Source of the DNA: Pomphorhynchus laevis
Lineage: Eukaryota; Acanthocephala; Palaeacanthocephala; Echinorhynchida; Pomphorhynchidae
Assembly: GCA_012934845.2 (NCBI GenBank)
Contig: WNNJ02001227.1
Span: forward strand, 1 to 64,000
Direction of reading: 5' to 3'
Length of the DNA stretch: 64,000 nucleotides
A program made the position numbers and the translations under genes. Shown here piece after piece: positions 1 to 11,226 of the stretch. Under the pieces are notes generated by a model. That model saw nothing but the letters and a program-made list of their open reading frames with translations. It searched no databases and was not told the DNA's origin. Numbering within the stretch: position 1 is the stretch's first letter; every line of letters starts with the position of its first letter.

Positions 1-345
1 CATATCTTGTATATAGAACAATTTAATTTCTATATGAACATTAAATTAACATTAACTAAAACTACTATTAATTTATATCGTAAAGATGACATATTTAAAT
101 TTACAAGAAACATTTTTGCATGAGCATTCATGCATACCATATAATATAAAATATAATACATTAAATAATGAAATTTAAGAATTGCAACAATATGTAATGA
201 TATTGGCTTTCTTCAAAATCATTTAAATAATTTAATAGATACATATTTTAAACTAGGTTACTATAAAAATAACATCAAGCAGAAAATAGTAAAATATATA
301 AATCAACACAATAATATAAAGAATAAATTTAAACTCTTAAGTGGC
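1..345 (+). mobile_element. Penelope-like element fragment (Neptune-type RT, C-terminal part)
   Basis: The plus strand reads in broken frames as the part of a Penelope-like reverse transcriptase after the catalytic YIDD motif. It contains a MNIKL block, a YRKDD block, an IPYNIKYN block and an ATICNDIGFLQNHLNN-type block, followed by a basic stretch. These blocks match what is known of Neptune/Poseidon PLEs between the palm and the GIY-YIG region. The same blocks appear on the minus strand near 16.5 and 17.7 kb, so the window holds at least two copies. This one runs off the left edge, is AT-rich, is broken at several points and looks old. Family assignment comes from recalled motifs, not alignment. 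Confidence 0.6.
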
Positions 346-429
346 AAATTTTTATGGATGGATAATAAATAATATACTTTGTATTAGAATAATATACTCG
401 ATAGTTTTATCAGAGTAAATACATCATTA

Positions 430-735
430 TCATGTATTTGGCCCCGCTGTCATGTTGGGTAGAGGAGTTAGGGGCCGAAACCTGATAGCATAGCAGTTCC
501 TCCTGATGACCTCTAATTCTTATTCTGATACAACGTCTGTTATTTATTAGTCAATTCATAAAAATGACGTTTATTTTAAATTTCAATTTTTTATTTTAAG
601 TTGATTTAAATTATAGAAAATCTAAAAACAATTATTAATTTTATTATTTAATTAATAAATTTTGATTTAGCATTATTATGTTTTGTTTATTTTATAATTA
701 TATTGAATACGTAAACTCAGTTAGCTGATTTGATT
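430..735 (-). repeat. Dispersed repeat, inverted copy at 12690-13206
   Basis: About 300 bases here recur in reverse complement at 12690-13206. Matching stretches include GTCAATTCATAAAAA, GACCTCTAATTCTT and a CTCAGTTAGCTGAT block. The right end of the repeat overlaps minus-strand PLE coding sequence, so it probably belongs to a Penelope-like element or a derivative. The middle is AT-rich and diverged, and the other copy carries an extra foldback there. The function of the GC-richer block near 440-515 is unknown. Confidence 0.55.
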
Positions 736-832
736 TTTTTCGAATACAAGATAAATTAATTTTGACTAACGCTTCTTTAATATCTACTAAATCTAGATTT
801 ATATAAATCGTACTAAAATCGTATGTATTTTT
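698..832 (-). mobile_element. Penelope-like element RT fragment, distal piece
   Basis: On the minus strand this piece contains a YDFSTIYINL-type block followed by DIKEALVKI, the early palm segment of Neptune-like PLE reverse transcriptases (YDFSTLYTN in relatives). The adjoining piece lies at 3528-3795 beyond the RTE insertion, whose 18-bp TSD marks the interruption. The element is broken and old. Confidence 0.6.
815..832. repeat. Target-site duplication of the RTE LINE, left copy
   Basis: The 18 bases AAAATCGTATGTATTTTT occur exactly here and again at 3510-3527, flanking the RTE element. A perfect TSD of this length is typical of APE-endonuclease LINEs and implies a recent insertion. Confidence 0.9.
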
Positions 833-3509
833 AACTCCGCCAATGCCGGTCCCAAGCCCGGATGAAAAAGGAGGAGGGTTGAGGCTAGGAAGGGCATCCA
901 CTCGTAAAAATTCCGCTCCAACCACAAACAAAATGAAAAGTCTACAAACCTCAAACTACGTTACTAGGGCGTCCCCTGCAAGCGACGCGCGCCATATCCC
1001 GCATGACGTGACAAATATCAAAGGGTTACCGACTCACGGACGAAGTCGGATAAAGAAGCAAGTCCAACCTCGAAACCTACGTCTAATGTCACTAAACATC
1101 GGTACACTAACCGGAAAAAGCAGAGAATTAGCTGCCAACCTCAATCAACGCAATGTCGATATTGCAGTTGTTCAGGAAACTAAATGGAAAGGTTACAAAG
1201 CGAAAGAGATCGGCGATGGGTATAAGCTTTATTACCACGGCACTATCAAAGGACGAAATGGAGTCGGGATCATATTATCTGAGCACTTGCAACAATCTAT
1301 TACAGCGATACAACGAATCTCAGACCGCATTATGTTAGCCGCGTTAGATATTAAAACACGCAGAGTAGTAATAATCTCAGCATATGATCCTCAACAAGGT
1401 TGCTCCGACGAAGAAAAGGACGATTTTTGGCAAAGACTCAGTGACGCGACCCAATCTGTGAAGGAAGATGAAATTGTCTTCGTAGGCGGAGACCTAAACG
1501 GCCATGTCGGCTCCGAACATCCTTCGTTCCAACGAAACCACGGTGGCCTGGGTATCGGAACTCTAAATGAAGATGGAGCAAGGATCCTTGACTGGGCGCA
1601 AGCACAAGACCTTGCACTGTGCAATACTTTCTTCGCCAAACGAAACTCTCACCTAGTCACGTACTCCAGTGGAAACCACAAGACGCAGATCGATTTTTGG
1701 GCATGCCGCCGAACCGATCTTAAACTAGTCAAGAACACCAAAGTGATTCCCTTCGAACCAGTTGCTAGTCAACACCTCCCACTGGTAATGGATACCCTAA
1801 TACCAACGCCAATTAACAGACTCCCAACGACTAAACATGCGCATATTAAGTGGTGGAAACATCGAGAATGCGGAGATAAACTAACCCCTGCTCTCCATTT
1901 GGCTATCCAGACCACATCATTAACAGAGGATGTAAACGAGTGTTGGGAATCTGCCGTCCGAAATATATCCAATGCAGCGCAACCAATCCTCGGTGTCACC
2001 AAGCCAGGTCGAAAGTTTATTGACAAACAAACGTGGTTCTGGAATGAAGAGGTCCAACAAGCTGTACGATATAAAAATGACGCATATAAAAAGTGGAAAC
2101 TGTCTCAGCTCTCAGACGATAAAGAACGTTACCGTATACAAAATAGGATCGCCAGAACGAAAGTGGCAGAGAGCAAAAATAATTACATCGCCGACCTGTA
2201 CAATAATCTAGAGTCCCCAGAAGGTGAATGTGATATATACCGCCTTGCAAGGTCTCGATCAAATGCCGCCAAAGACATCATTCACTTTGCCCAAATCAAG
2301 AGTAAAGATGGAACTATACTGCGAGATGATAGAGAAATTCAGGACAGATGGCGCGAACATTACAACGAAATATGTAACATAGAATTCCCCCATCCTGATC
2401 TACCTATGGGTATATGCACCTCTGGACCAGTCCCGGAGATCACAACCGCAGAAGTAGCTGAGTCAGTAAGAAAGATGAAAAACGGAAAAGCTACTGGACC
2501 AGATGGAATTCCTGGCGAGGTTTGGAAACTCACCGGACTTGCGGGCATAGCTTTTCTCACGCATCTTTTCAACAAAATAGTTCTACAGCACGAAGTACCT
2601 AAAGCATGGAAAAGCTCGTTTACAATCCCCATCTGGAAACAGAAGGGTGACATTGCTAGCTGTAGCTATTATCGCCCTATTCGGTTATTATCCCACACAA
2701 TGAAAATCTTTGAGCATGTCCTGGACAAAAGACTAAGGGTTCTGACTAATATCGCCGTTAACCAGTGTGGCTTTGTCAAAAATGTATCAACCACAGATGC
2801 CATACAAGCAGCAAGGATATTGATGGAAAAACACCGAGAAAAGCAGCAGAGTTTACATATGGCCTTCCTTGATTTGGAGAAGGCTTTTGATCGGGTGCCA
2901 CATTATCTTATCTGGTACTCCATGCGACAACACGGTGTCCTAGAGGAGTACGTTGACTGGATTAAACTGATGTACTCGGACACAACCAGCATAGTACGCT
3001 GCGCTACCGGCGATTCTCAACCATATCCGATCACGGTTGGCGTACATCAGGGCAGTAGCCTGTCACCCCTGCTATTCATCTTATGTATGGATACGATTAC
3101 TTATAAACTGTACAACGATGTCCCGTGGACCCTCTTATATGCAGACGATGTTATGCTTGCTACCCAAACACGCGAAAACCTGAAACAGCAAGTCCAAAAC
3201 TGGTCCGAATACCAACATCCGCCATTTTTTCGGTGTAACGCAAATAAACCTCAAGGCGAGGGAACATCGACTACGATGGTTCGGACACATTCACAGGGCT
3301 GACAAAACAGCAGTATGCCGAGCCGAGCCAATCGTTCAAGGCGTACGACCTCGTGGCCGCCCTAAGAAAAGATGGATGGATACAATCCATGAAGATCTGA
3401 ATACATGTGACCTAGCGCCAGCTCTAGCACAAAACCGAGAAGTATGGAGAAGACTTATCAAAGCCGCCGACCCTGGCCTGCCAGGAAAAGGCGAAGAATA
3501 AGAAAGAAG
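833..3509 (+). mobile_element. RTE-clade LINE, near full length with internal deletion
   Basis: The element is bounded by perfect 18-bp TSDs. It starts with a GC-richer leader (CCGGATGAAAAAGGAGGAGG) and ends after an ADPGLPGKG-type C-terminus with a short A/G-rich tail, both usual for RTE LINEs. It carries one long ORF. About 150 codons of the RT thumb are missing near 3210-3230, and the final part continues in another frame to a stop near 3500. The element landed inside a minus-strand Penelope-like RT. Perfect TSDs and a long open frame suggest a young insertion. Confidence 0.9.
843..3302 (+). CDS. RTE LINE ORF: APE endonuclease and reverse transcriptase
   Basis: This 819-aa protein would nick target DNA and copy LINE RNA by target-primed reverse transcription. 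The N-terminal half is an apurinic-endonuclease-like domain: SLNIGTLTGK, then VVQETKW with the catalytic Glu, GGDLNGHVG, QIDFWACR and ASQH (RTE proteins commonly have QH where others have DH). The RT domain follows with KATGPDGIPGEVW, YRPI, motif A LDLEKAFDRVP, motif B HQGSSLSPLLF and motif C LLYADDV. After QQVQNWSEYQ the frame leaves the family pattern because of the internal deletion. The RWFGHIHRADK and RPRGRPKKRW blocks then appear in another frame, downstream of the stop. I chose the first ATG, just inside the element's 5' leader. Confidence 0.88.
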   Translation: MPVPSPDEKGGGLRLGRASTRKNSAPTTNKMKSLQTSNYVTRASPASDARHIPHDVTNIKGLPTHGRSRIKKQVQPRNLRLMSLNIGTLTGKSRELAANLNQRNVDIAVVQETKWKGYKAKEIGDGYKLYYHGTIKGRNGVGIILSEHLQQSITAIQRISDRIMLAALDIKTRRVVIISAYDPQQGCSDEEKDDFWQRLSDATQSVKEDEIVFVGGDLNGHVGSEHPSFQRNHGGLGIGTLNEDGARILDWAQAQDLALCNTFFAKRNSHLVTYSSGNHKTQIDFWACRRTDLKLVKNTKVIPFEPVASQHLPLVMDTLIPTPINRLPTTKHAHIKWWKHRECGDKLTPALHLAIQTTSLTEDVNECWESAVRNISNAAQPILGVTKPGRKFIDKQTWFWNEEVQQAVRYKNDAYKKWKLSQLSDDKERYRIQNRIARTKVAESKNNYIADLYNNLESPEGECDIYRLARSRSNAAKDIIHFAQIKSKDGTILRDDREIQDRWREHYNEICNIEFPHPDLPMGICTSGPVPEITTAEVAESVRKMKNGKATGPDGIPGEVWKLTGLAGIAFLTHLFNKIVLQHEVPKAWKSSFTIPIWKQKGDIASCSYYRPIRLLSHTMKIFEHVLDKRLRVLTNIAVNQCGFVKNVSTTDAIQAARILMEKHREKQQSLHMAFLDLEKAFDRVPHYLIWYSMRQHGVLEEYVDWIKLMYSDTTSIVRCATGDSQPYPITVGVHQGSSLSPLLFILCMDTITYKLYNDVPWTLLYADDVMLATQTRENLKQQVQNWSEYQHPPFFRCNANKPQGEGTSTTMVRTHSQG

Positions 3510-3527
3510 AAAATCGTATGTATTTTT
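3510..3527. repeat. Target-site duplication of the RTE LINE, right copy
   Basis: Exact second copy of the 18-bp sequence at 815-832. It immediately follows the element's A/G-rich tail. Confidence 0.9.
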
Positions 3528-3795
3528 TATTTTGAAAATTTATTCCTTTTGTCTGTTCTAAAAATTCTTTTGTAGAATTAATACTGAAATAGTGTTTTAT
3601 ACCAGTATTAATTTCGATTACTTTACAATATTTTTTGAAGTGTGCTTTAATTACTTTAAGTATTTTATTCATATAGACAGAAAGTGGTTTTAATGTACAT
3701 TTAAACGCACTACATATGAACCTAGGTTTTATTGGTATTTTTATGTAATTTTGGATTCCAATATAATATAGGTATAGTTTTATTATCTGATTCAA
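3528..3795 (-). mobile_element. Penelope-like element RT fragment, proximal piece
   Basis: On the minus strand this encodes a KPRFICSAFKCTLKPLS block, a KYCKVIE block and a TGIKHYFSINS block. They resemble the N-terminal part of Neptune-like PLE reverse transcriptases (relatives have a KPRPI..S....PLS segment, then KYC and a TGINHFW segment). It is the upstream neighbour of the fragment at 698-832, from which the RTE insertion separates it. It is broken and old. Confidence 0.6.
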
Positions 3796-3835
3796 TCTTT
3801 ATACCCTTTTTATCCATTATAGTACATACAAAATA

Positions 3836-3945
3836 TATAGTATATAATATATACTATATATACATATAGTATATATACTATATACTATAATATATATAGT
3901 ATATATACATATACTTTATATACATATAGTATATATTATAATATA
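3836..3945. repeat. (TA)n-rich microsatellite
   Basis: About 110 bases made almost only of TATA, ATATAG and ACATAT units, lying just upstream of the first RLE-LINE. Confidence 0.9.
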
Positions 3946-3959
3946 TACAAAATCTGAGA

Positions 3960-6900
3960 TTTGCACGGTATACAACTAAAGTACTACAATCGTTATTGTA
4001 CACTACTCGAGCAGTTATCCCGGATATAAGGGCTCTGTCTAGCGGACGGAATATCAACGAGTCCGCCGCAACAGTTCGAAGGAGCCGTAACGACGAGCCT
4101 AACGGATCGGAAGTCTTCCAACAAAAGATAACTTGAATTATTATGACCAAGGGAAAACTATCGAATATTACTCGGTGTTGTACATGCAACGGCCATGCAG
4201 CAAAGTGTAAGGGTTGCAGATGTGCTGAGGCAAATCGTGCATGCACAAACTGCAGAGCTTCAAATTGCAACAACAAGCAACTAATTACTTTGTTACATGC
4301 CTTAGATAGCAGGCAGGAATCGTCAGAGGGAGTAGTGGAAACAAACTTTAATCGCCTTGAGTTAGTAGAGTCACACGGCTTTGAAGCAGCGATAGATAAA
4401 ATGTGCCACGAGATCATCACATGGACTCCGAATATGATGGAGCTGTACAAGTGCAATGCCAGCCACGAATTCATTAGCGAATTGGCTTCGCTCTATCAAG
4501 GAGCTGTCAATGATATTAAGAACATTGTGCGCTACTTGAAAATGTCAACAGTATTATGCCAGTTGATACTGCAAAAGTCCAAAACAAGTAAAATCGCCAT
4601 CAACCGAAGGAATATTGAACGTCGTATTTTATTATGGGAGAAGAAAGAGTTGTTATCGCTATTGCAGAAGGCTAATTTTCTACAAATGCAGAGAAGCAAT
4701 AATCCGAGATCAGACAAAGGCTATACAAATGGTTGGATTCGACGATTCATAAAATTAATGTCCAGCGGGAACACAGGTGCGGCGACACAATTAATTACAG
4801 CCTCAGTTAACTCGGGCAGTGTCTTGAGGTTGGATGACCGGGTCGGAGAACAAACGGTCCTCCAAAGATTAGGTGACTTGCATCTAAATGCATCAGATAT
4901 TCACGAGGAATTCTGCCTCATCGACCACCTTCCGAACGCAACTCCTCATCATCCAATAACCTTTCAAGATATTAACAACGAAAATATTATTAATGCAGCT
5001 CGTCGCACTCAGGGTTCTGCAGGTCCATCAGGCGCTGACGCAAATTTGTGACGTCAAATGTTGTGTTCTTTCGGAGAATCCTCAATCAAACTAGCTTCCC
5101 ACATAGCTGACTTTGCCATTCTATTAAGCTCGACAAGCTTAGACTCGAAGAAACTAGAAGCATTCACAGCATGTAGGTTGGATGCCGCTCGACAAGAACC
5201 CAGGAATAAGACCTATCGGTATCTGTGAAGTCTCCCGTTGCATTATCGGTAAAGTTCTCACTGGGAGAATAGGCGAAGACATGAAGATCGCCTCTAAGTC
5301 CGAGCAGCTATGTGCAGGGCAACGTTGTGGAGTTGAAGAGGCGATTCACTAAATCCGACACCACTACTCGAGTGATCCAAAAATGTGTGTATTGCAACTT
5401 GACGCGCAAAACGCATTCAACAGCAAAAATCGACGACTAATTTTGGCAAATATTCGATTTGTATGCCCATCACTTGCCACATCATTAACCAATATATATA
5501 TGGACACTCTGCATCGCTCTCAGTAGATAACGATGTAATATGGTCAAATGAAGCGTTTACCCAAGGATACTCGTTAGCGATCTGGCATTCGCTGCTGCGT
5601 CCCTACCCCTCATCAACCAATTACAGACCATAGCACCAAGCGTAGTCCACAAATGGTACGCTAATGATGAAAACTGTGTTGCTACCCATTAAGAATTAAG
5701 AAAAGTATGGGACGCCGTTCGTTCAATTGGTCCTAGATTTGGGTTTCAAGTTAATGAACTAAAGTGTCAACTACTGTCGCCGAGATCATTGATTGAGGAG
5801 GTCAAAATAAGTTTCAAAAGTGAAAAAATCAAGTTAGTTACCGAAGGAACTAAAATTTTAGGGTCGGCTATAAGAAGCGATTCTTATATAAAGGAATTTG
5901 TACGCATGAAAGTTGATAGTTGGCTAGCAACATTGAATAAGTTAGCATTGGTTGCACGGGAAGATCCACGTGTCGCCTACATTTCACTTATTCAGGCTAT
6001 TCAATTCCAACGGACACACGTCCAAAGAACATGTTAGGCATCGTCAGCACTTTATGGCCGTCTTTCCGAATATATCTTCGAGATTCTGATACCAGAAATA
6101 ACGGAGTCAAGTGGATACGCTTAGACGAGATATAGCTTCACTTCCTCTCAACCAGGGTGGCCTCGGTATAATCGACCCCACGTCCAACCCACATGAGTTT
6201 TATAATCGCTCTCTACGTATGTCTGATCTCCTAATGAAGGGTATTTATGGAGTATAATTACGAATAGCACAAAAAGACTGTGCTGCCTCAATTCGAAAGG
6301 AAAATATGTTACTGGTCGAAAGTAGAACAAAAAGTGTCCAAGATCGATGCGAAGTAGCCGGTATTCACTTACAGTTCGTCACTTGCAAAGGCGCTTCTAC
6401 GTGGTTATCGAGCAAACCGTTGGACTGCCTAAGAAGTCACCTCAGCAAACCAATTTCAAGACACGATCGTTGCTAGGTATGATTGGGAGCCGGCTGGTGC
6501 CCCTCTGAAGTGTTTGAGTGGTAATCAATTTAACATGTGTTACTCGCTATCCTGCAAATCTGGCGGATTACCCATTATTCGACACAACATAATACTTAGT
6601 TGTGATAGTTGTGACAACGTAGGCGATCGTATAGCTGACGAACTCTCGCGGATTTGTTGCTTGACTCAGATCGAGCCATTATTGCAACCGGTACCAGACA
6701 CCATAAGGTTCGAAAATAATTCCGCGACACGAGACCCTTAAGCACGTATTGATGTAGCATGTCAAGGATTGTACGGGGATAAAACGGATCGGTCCATGTT
6801 GGACATTTATGTTTTTAGTCACCTAGCTCCGTCCTATACATCAAATGGCGTTTCGAGCGCGTTTGCCTATCACGAAACTCGGAAGCGATCAAAATACGCA

Positions 6901-7280
6901 AAACGCATTGCAAGACACGAGAGTTCATCATTTTATCCTTTCGTCGTATCCGCAAATGGAGGTATTGGTGTTACCGCAAATTCCATTTTGAGCCGAATTG
7001 CAATGCTAAAAGCTCTGCGACACAGTATGCAACATGGTGATTGCATCAGGGCACTGCGTAGCAGAATCGGTTCGGTCTTGCGAAGGCAGCTTCAATGACA
7101 ATTCTGGCGTCAAGATCACCTGAAGGGAGCATGGGATTGCCACCAGCGGAGGAGGATTGAATTATACTCCTTGGCATAAAATGAATGAATTTATTCTTCC
7201 ACTAATTATATTAATTTGATGACCCATTTGCGGGAACCTTATGAAATGTAAATATTTCGAATAAATTTTTTATTATTAAA
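3960..7280 (+). mobile_element. RLE-LINE copy 1, full length but decayed
   Basis: The copy has every part of the family in order: a leader from about 3960, the Cys-rich N-terminus at 4143, GPSG near 5028, RT motifs at about 5200-5700 (palm DAQNAFN, and a YANDENC version of YADD), thumb 5789-6037, zinc-knuckle region 6514-6600, nuclease 6740-7098 and a 3'UTR. The 3'UTR carries the shared GACCCATTTGCGGGAACC motif (7221-7238) and ends in an A/T run with TTATTA. The RT and nuclease parts hold several stops and frame changes, so it cannot be active. Family: LINE with a restriction-like endonuclease; clade not assigned. Confidence 0.85.
4143..5051 (+). pseudogene. RLE-LINE copy 1 ORF, N-terminal part
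   Basis: This 302-aa open segment begins at a start codon equivalent to that of the intact copy at 58407. Residues about 10-45 hold the family's cysteine motif (CCTCNG..AKCKGCRCAE....CTNCRA). A W-TPNMMELYKCNASHEFI block follows, then a helical region, and it ends with GSAGPSGADANL and a TGA where the RT domain should begin. Later parts lie in other frames to 7098: thumb 5789-6037 and RLE 6769-7098 with SMLDIYVF, ETRKRSKYAKRI and a Gly-Gly motif. The nucleic-acid-binding role of the Cys motif is inferred. Confidence 0.8.
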
Positions 7281-7299
7281 AAAATCAATATTTTTGATA

Positions 7300-8107
7300 A
7301 CAAAAAGAGCTTGAACAGCTCGAACATGTTGGTTCACAACAGAGAAAACATAAGAAAAAAAATTAAATAAATAAACGAAATAATGTACAATTCAGGCATG
7401 ACGACAACGCATCCTGAGGTGATTTCGCAACCGTCGTTTAAAACTCCCCAGGTTACCATTTATCGTCACAGCAGGTAGACCATTCCAGATAGGTACAATT
7501 CTATCATGGATTGTTGATATTCGTTTATTGCATGATCGTCTTCTCTTCAGCATATAGTTGTGACCACGTAGGCGATCGTTGGTTCTCAGCTCAAACGTGT
7601 CCTTGCAACAGTGGCCTGGGGTGGTCAAGCACCTCCACACGAACATCAGATTATTAAATTTTAGTGAAATTTTCACTGGGGGAACGTCAAGACAGCGCAG
7701 GCGTTCCTCGTAAGGTAACAAACGTATGAACCGCACCAAATGTGTGCACCGATGGAGAATGCGTTTGTAAGCGTCCAGCTCAAGCTGGAACTGAGGGTGA
7801 GCAACGACGGACCCATACATCATATGTGGGAGGATTGTGCATTGGTAAAGGGTACGCAATTTCACAGAATCAAGATGACTGAACACCCTACGTACTAGAC
7901 CGAGGAGGCGAACGCACTTGCTTACAACATGATCGACATGAGAGCGGGAGCTTAAGTCACTAGTTACAATCACACCCAGGTTCGACATTTGCGATACCTT
8001 TACAATCTGACAGTCATCAATTCGGTAGCTACAACTGAAGGTCCCTTTTTCAATATGTTGGTGGAAACATTTCGCAGGGTTCACTTTGAACCCTGCGAAA
8101 TTGATCA
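7300..8107 (-). mobile_element. Jockey/CR1-like LINE, 5'-truncated 3' end
   Basis: The minus strand carries an intact 246-aa reading frame (7392-8132) that is the C-terminal third of a LINE RT: VNPAKC, LGVIVTSDLS, a conserved VKLRTLYQCTILPHMMYGS block, LPYEERLRCL, DRLRGHNY and IWNGLP. This is the thumb and connection region of jockey/CR1-group elements. It is a different family from the pyrimidine-rich CR1-like LINEs elsewhere here, and a relative lies at 26207-26620. Its 5' junction carries a 13-bp foldback (8070-8082 with 8088-8100). Confidence 0.8.
8070..8100. repeat. Foldback hairpin at LINE 5' junction
   Basis: TTTCGCAGGGTTC at 8070-8082 pairs perfectly with GAACCCTGCGAAA at 8088-8100 across a 5-base loop. 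The half at 8070-8082 (as read on the minus strand) encodes the expected VNPAKC residues. The other half looks like a snap-back copy made at the truncated 5' end. Confidence 0.8.
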
Positions 8108-8690
8108 TGATATATATAATTGATTGAAGCAATGTACATTGATGTCATTTCATGGAATCCCAACCTCATTTCTCTCCCTCAGTGTGATGCAAGTAAAACT
8201 TTTATTGAACTTAATACTTTTAAATACATAGTGATTGCAAACAGACTTACTGGACAGGACATTGCTCTTAAAGAAATCACTATCATTAGTCAAACTTTGC
8301 TACAGAGAATAATGAGCAGAAAAACTAATTTAATCAGCAGAGCTCTTTAAATAAGACTCGATTTTTGGAAATCAGGCAAATTCAGTGATTTATTTGAAAA
8401 AACAGTCTTACAAATAAAAGCGTCTAAGCAATGCAGAATGAGAACAACAACGCGCAAGACAAATTAAAAATTTTCTCGAAGCTAGTGCAATCTGACAAAA
8501 TAGGCGCTGCTATCAGAGTATTAAATCAAGGATCGATAGAAAATACAGTTGTTAAACTTGATGATAAATATGAGGGACAAGTTATCTTGGATTATTTAAG
8601 AAAGCTACATTTAAGTGCGAAACCTGTGACAAATGATACGAAATTGACTGCACCGATCAAACATGGAAGCAATCCTCAAACTGCTTAGTG
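8108..8690 (+). mobile_element. RLE-LINE copy 2, N-terminal fragment
   Basis: The fragment opens with an IDVISWNPNLISLPQCDASKTFI block (8120-8350), the conserved W-x-PNL segment that follows the Cys motif in this family. A frame break follows, then LKIFSKLVQSDKIGAAIRVL and a VILDYLRKLHLSAKP block (8431-8688), which match the pre-RT region of intact copies. It stops before the GPSG block, where a Rex3-like LINE begins. No RT or nuclease is present. It is old and broken. Confidence 0.75.
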
Positions 8691-10430
8691 GACACTAGTA
8701 ATAAGAGCTGACGTTCAACAGAAGGAAGTGGCTTATAAGGTAACCTTGTCTGATAGGTCACTAGATGCTGTAGACAAGTATCGACATATCAAGAGAGCTG
8801 TAACTCTATCACTTGCTGAGTCAAAGAAGGCAACTTGGGTGAAGTTTGGTGAGCGTCTTGAACTTTATTGATCATCTTTTTATATGTTCTGGAGAACGAT
8901 CAAATCATCTTGTAATGTTATGTTGGATAGCAGAAATCTGCCCAAACTGTTTTCGACAATCATGGGTAACGGCTAACCAACATTGAAGACACATATTCGT
9001 TGGAAAGAGTATTTTAGAGGTATCCTTAATGCGGATGACGTCCATCTTCTCTTGGAAGAAGAATCTTCAAACATAATGGAAGATTTAATTACCTTGACAA
9101 AGGTCATTACCATTGTTCACAAACTTCCTAATGGCAAATCTGCTGGGTGAATTAAATTCGACCTGAGATTTTGAAGACTCTTGACGTTGAAAGTATGAAG
9201 TGGATTACATAACTCTTTAACTTAAGACTGGAGTTCGAAAATGTTCCGGGTGTTTGTTAAACTTGAGTGGTGATTCCGACTTTAAGAAAGGGAATTGAAG
9301 AGAATTTTTAAATTATAGGGGCATTACTTGTCTTAGCCTACACTGTAAGCTATTTGCCAGGATCCTTGAGCTAAGGATACAACCGATAGTCGAGGGACAG
9401 TTGTAGGAGGAGTAATATGGCATTCATTCTGGTCGAGGAACTACGGATCATCTTTTCACTCTTTCAACTATTCTCGAACGAACCTAGGAGTACGCTCAAA
9501 CAGTTCACATGTTTTGTTGAGTTGGAGGCGTTTGATCGGGTACCAACAAATAGGTTGTGAGATGTACTTAACGGATACAAAGTTTTGCACTATCTCCATG
9601 TAGCTATGACATCTTTGTAATAACTAGGTACGAGTTGTGTTCGTATTTTAGGCAGGAAGTCTGAGTCGTTTCATGTAGGTGTTGGGATCCGCCAGGGCTG
9701 TTCATGGTCTCCACTTTTGTTCCTTATTTACATGGATAAAATTTCGGGATGGTCCACTTTGTCGGAGTTTGATATTAAATTTAGTCCCATCAGGATATCA
9801 TCTTTGATTTTTGCAGACGATGTTGTCTTGTTGGCCTTCAATATTAATTACCTACAATGCTTATGGAACGATTTACGGCGGAATGCCAAGTGGTCGGTAC
9901 TCCACGTCTTACTTAACGTGGAGTATTTCAAGTACTTGGGCGTCTTGTTCTCGAAATTGTAGCAATAATAGTGAGATTGAGAGACGGTTCTGTGGAGCTA
10001 ACGTAGTAATGGTTCTTTACGCAAATCAGTTGTGGTAACGAGAGAGCTAAGTCTTCAGGCGAAGTTTTTTATCTATCATTCAGTATTCTTACCTATCATC
10101 TTTTATGGCCATGAACTATGGGTCATGACAGAAAGGACTATATCTTGAGTACGGGCGGCCACAACGATGTTTCTTCGTGGTGTTGTCGGCTTCAGCCTTA
10201 AAGATAAAGTTCAAAGTTCGATCATCCGCGAGAATCTTGGAGTAAAGTCGCTGCTCCACCACGTTGAAGGAAGTCAGCTGACGTGGCTTGGCCGAGTTCT
10301 GAGAATAGCTAGGGAGGCAGATTTCGGTGTAAGTAGAGAGTCAAACTCTTCATCTTGCCAAGAAACGCTTAGAACTATCTTAAATGTAAGTCTGGTGGGC
10401 CATTCAGGACCGTGATACTTGGTCATGTTT
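8690..10430 (+). mobile_element. Rex3-like RTE LINE, heavily decayed
   Basis: Fragments in several frames match the Rex3-type RTE protein order: a linker with AESKKATWVKFGERLE, GRGTTDHLFTL-type text near 9435, the RT motif B region near 9690, LIFADDVVLLA (motif C) near 9810, an FKYLGVLFS block near 9930, and MFLRGVVGFSLKDKVQSS..RENLGV then GSQLTWLGRVLR at 10167-10310. Many stops and shifts separate the parts. Residual similarity is clearest around the FADD box and the C-terminus. No TSD or tail was identified. It looks old. Confidence 0.75.
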
Positions 10431-10439
10431 CGTCCATGC

Positions 10440-11226
10440 ACTGCTTCACAACCCGACTTATGGATCAGTGTAAATAATGAACAAATCGCATATTTATTTA
10501 AATTTGTTTATTTTAGTAAATATTATGTTATGTTATATTATAATAGTGCATTATATGCACAACAATATTTAAATTATATGTACACTATTAATATATAAAT
10601 AATATATAAATCAAGAAAATTTAAAAGTGTTATAGCTACTTACAATTTCTGATGATGATTCCAAACTGGAATCGAAAATTCAATAAATTTTCTGACTCAT
10701 GCGGGGCGTCTTGCCATTTCAATTTTGATCATTTAACATTGACCCCGAGCACCTTCCGTTTCCATGTGTACTATTATATTTGTACAAATCATTAGTATAC
10801 AATTTGTATATGTGTAAAATATATATATAATTTTATATAAGTTCAAATAAACGTATGTTGATTTCCAGAGGATGATAATAGAAGCTATGGAAATATTGCA
10901 AAAAGTTGGAATATTACAATTTTCACTTTTCAATACATTAAAAAACTAACAAAAGATAAAATAAATGGATTTGTTTTCTTATAATAAGTGGTAATGATCA
11001 GCTAGACGTTACATGAAGTGAATGATTTGATGAAACATTCACAAATGATTTTACGATTGTTTATCAATTTTAAAAGCATTTCTCGTGGTAGCAATATATG
11101 CGACAAGTTTATCATTTGAAAAAAATGCCATTGAAATAAACATAGGTAGGTTCAATGCGACAAGCCAATAGCATGCGTAGTTCTACAGAAAAATATCTTA
11201 TAAAATTCAATGAATACGGAAAGATG
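10440..11226. other. AT-rich spacer, no gene seen
   Basis: About 790 bases of AT-rich sequence between the decayed Rex3-like LINE and the AP-2 mu gene. I see no convincing coding sequence. The part next to 11226 would hold the 3' untranslated region of the AP-2 mu gene, but no clear poly(A) signal could be assigned by eye. Confidence 0.6.

Noticed and set aside
3878-4474. 198-codon minus-strand open frame
   Set aside because: It runs through the (TA)n repeat and antisense to the RLE-LINE copy 1 N-terminus. The composition is repeat-driven and no domain is seen.
4143-5051. Tesmin/CXC-type host DNA-binding gene
   Set aside because: The Cys motif is followed by the W-x-PN and GPSG blocks found in every RLE-LINE, and an RT follows, so it is a LINE N-terminus.
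10733-10933. 66-codon minus-strand frame in the spacer
   Set aside because: Low-complexity AT-rich translation (Ile, Tyr, Asn) with no motif and no neighbouring gene structure.
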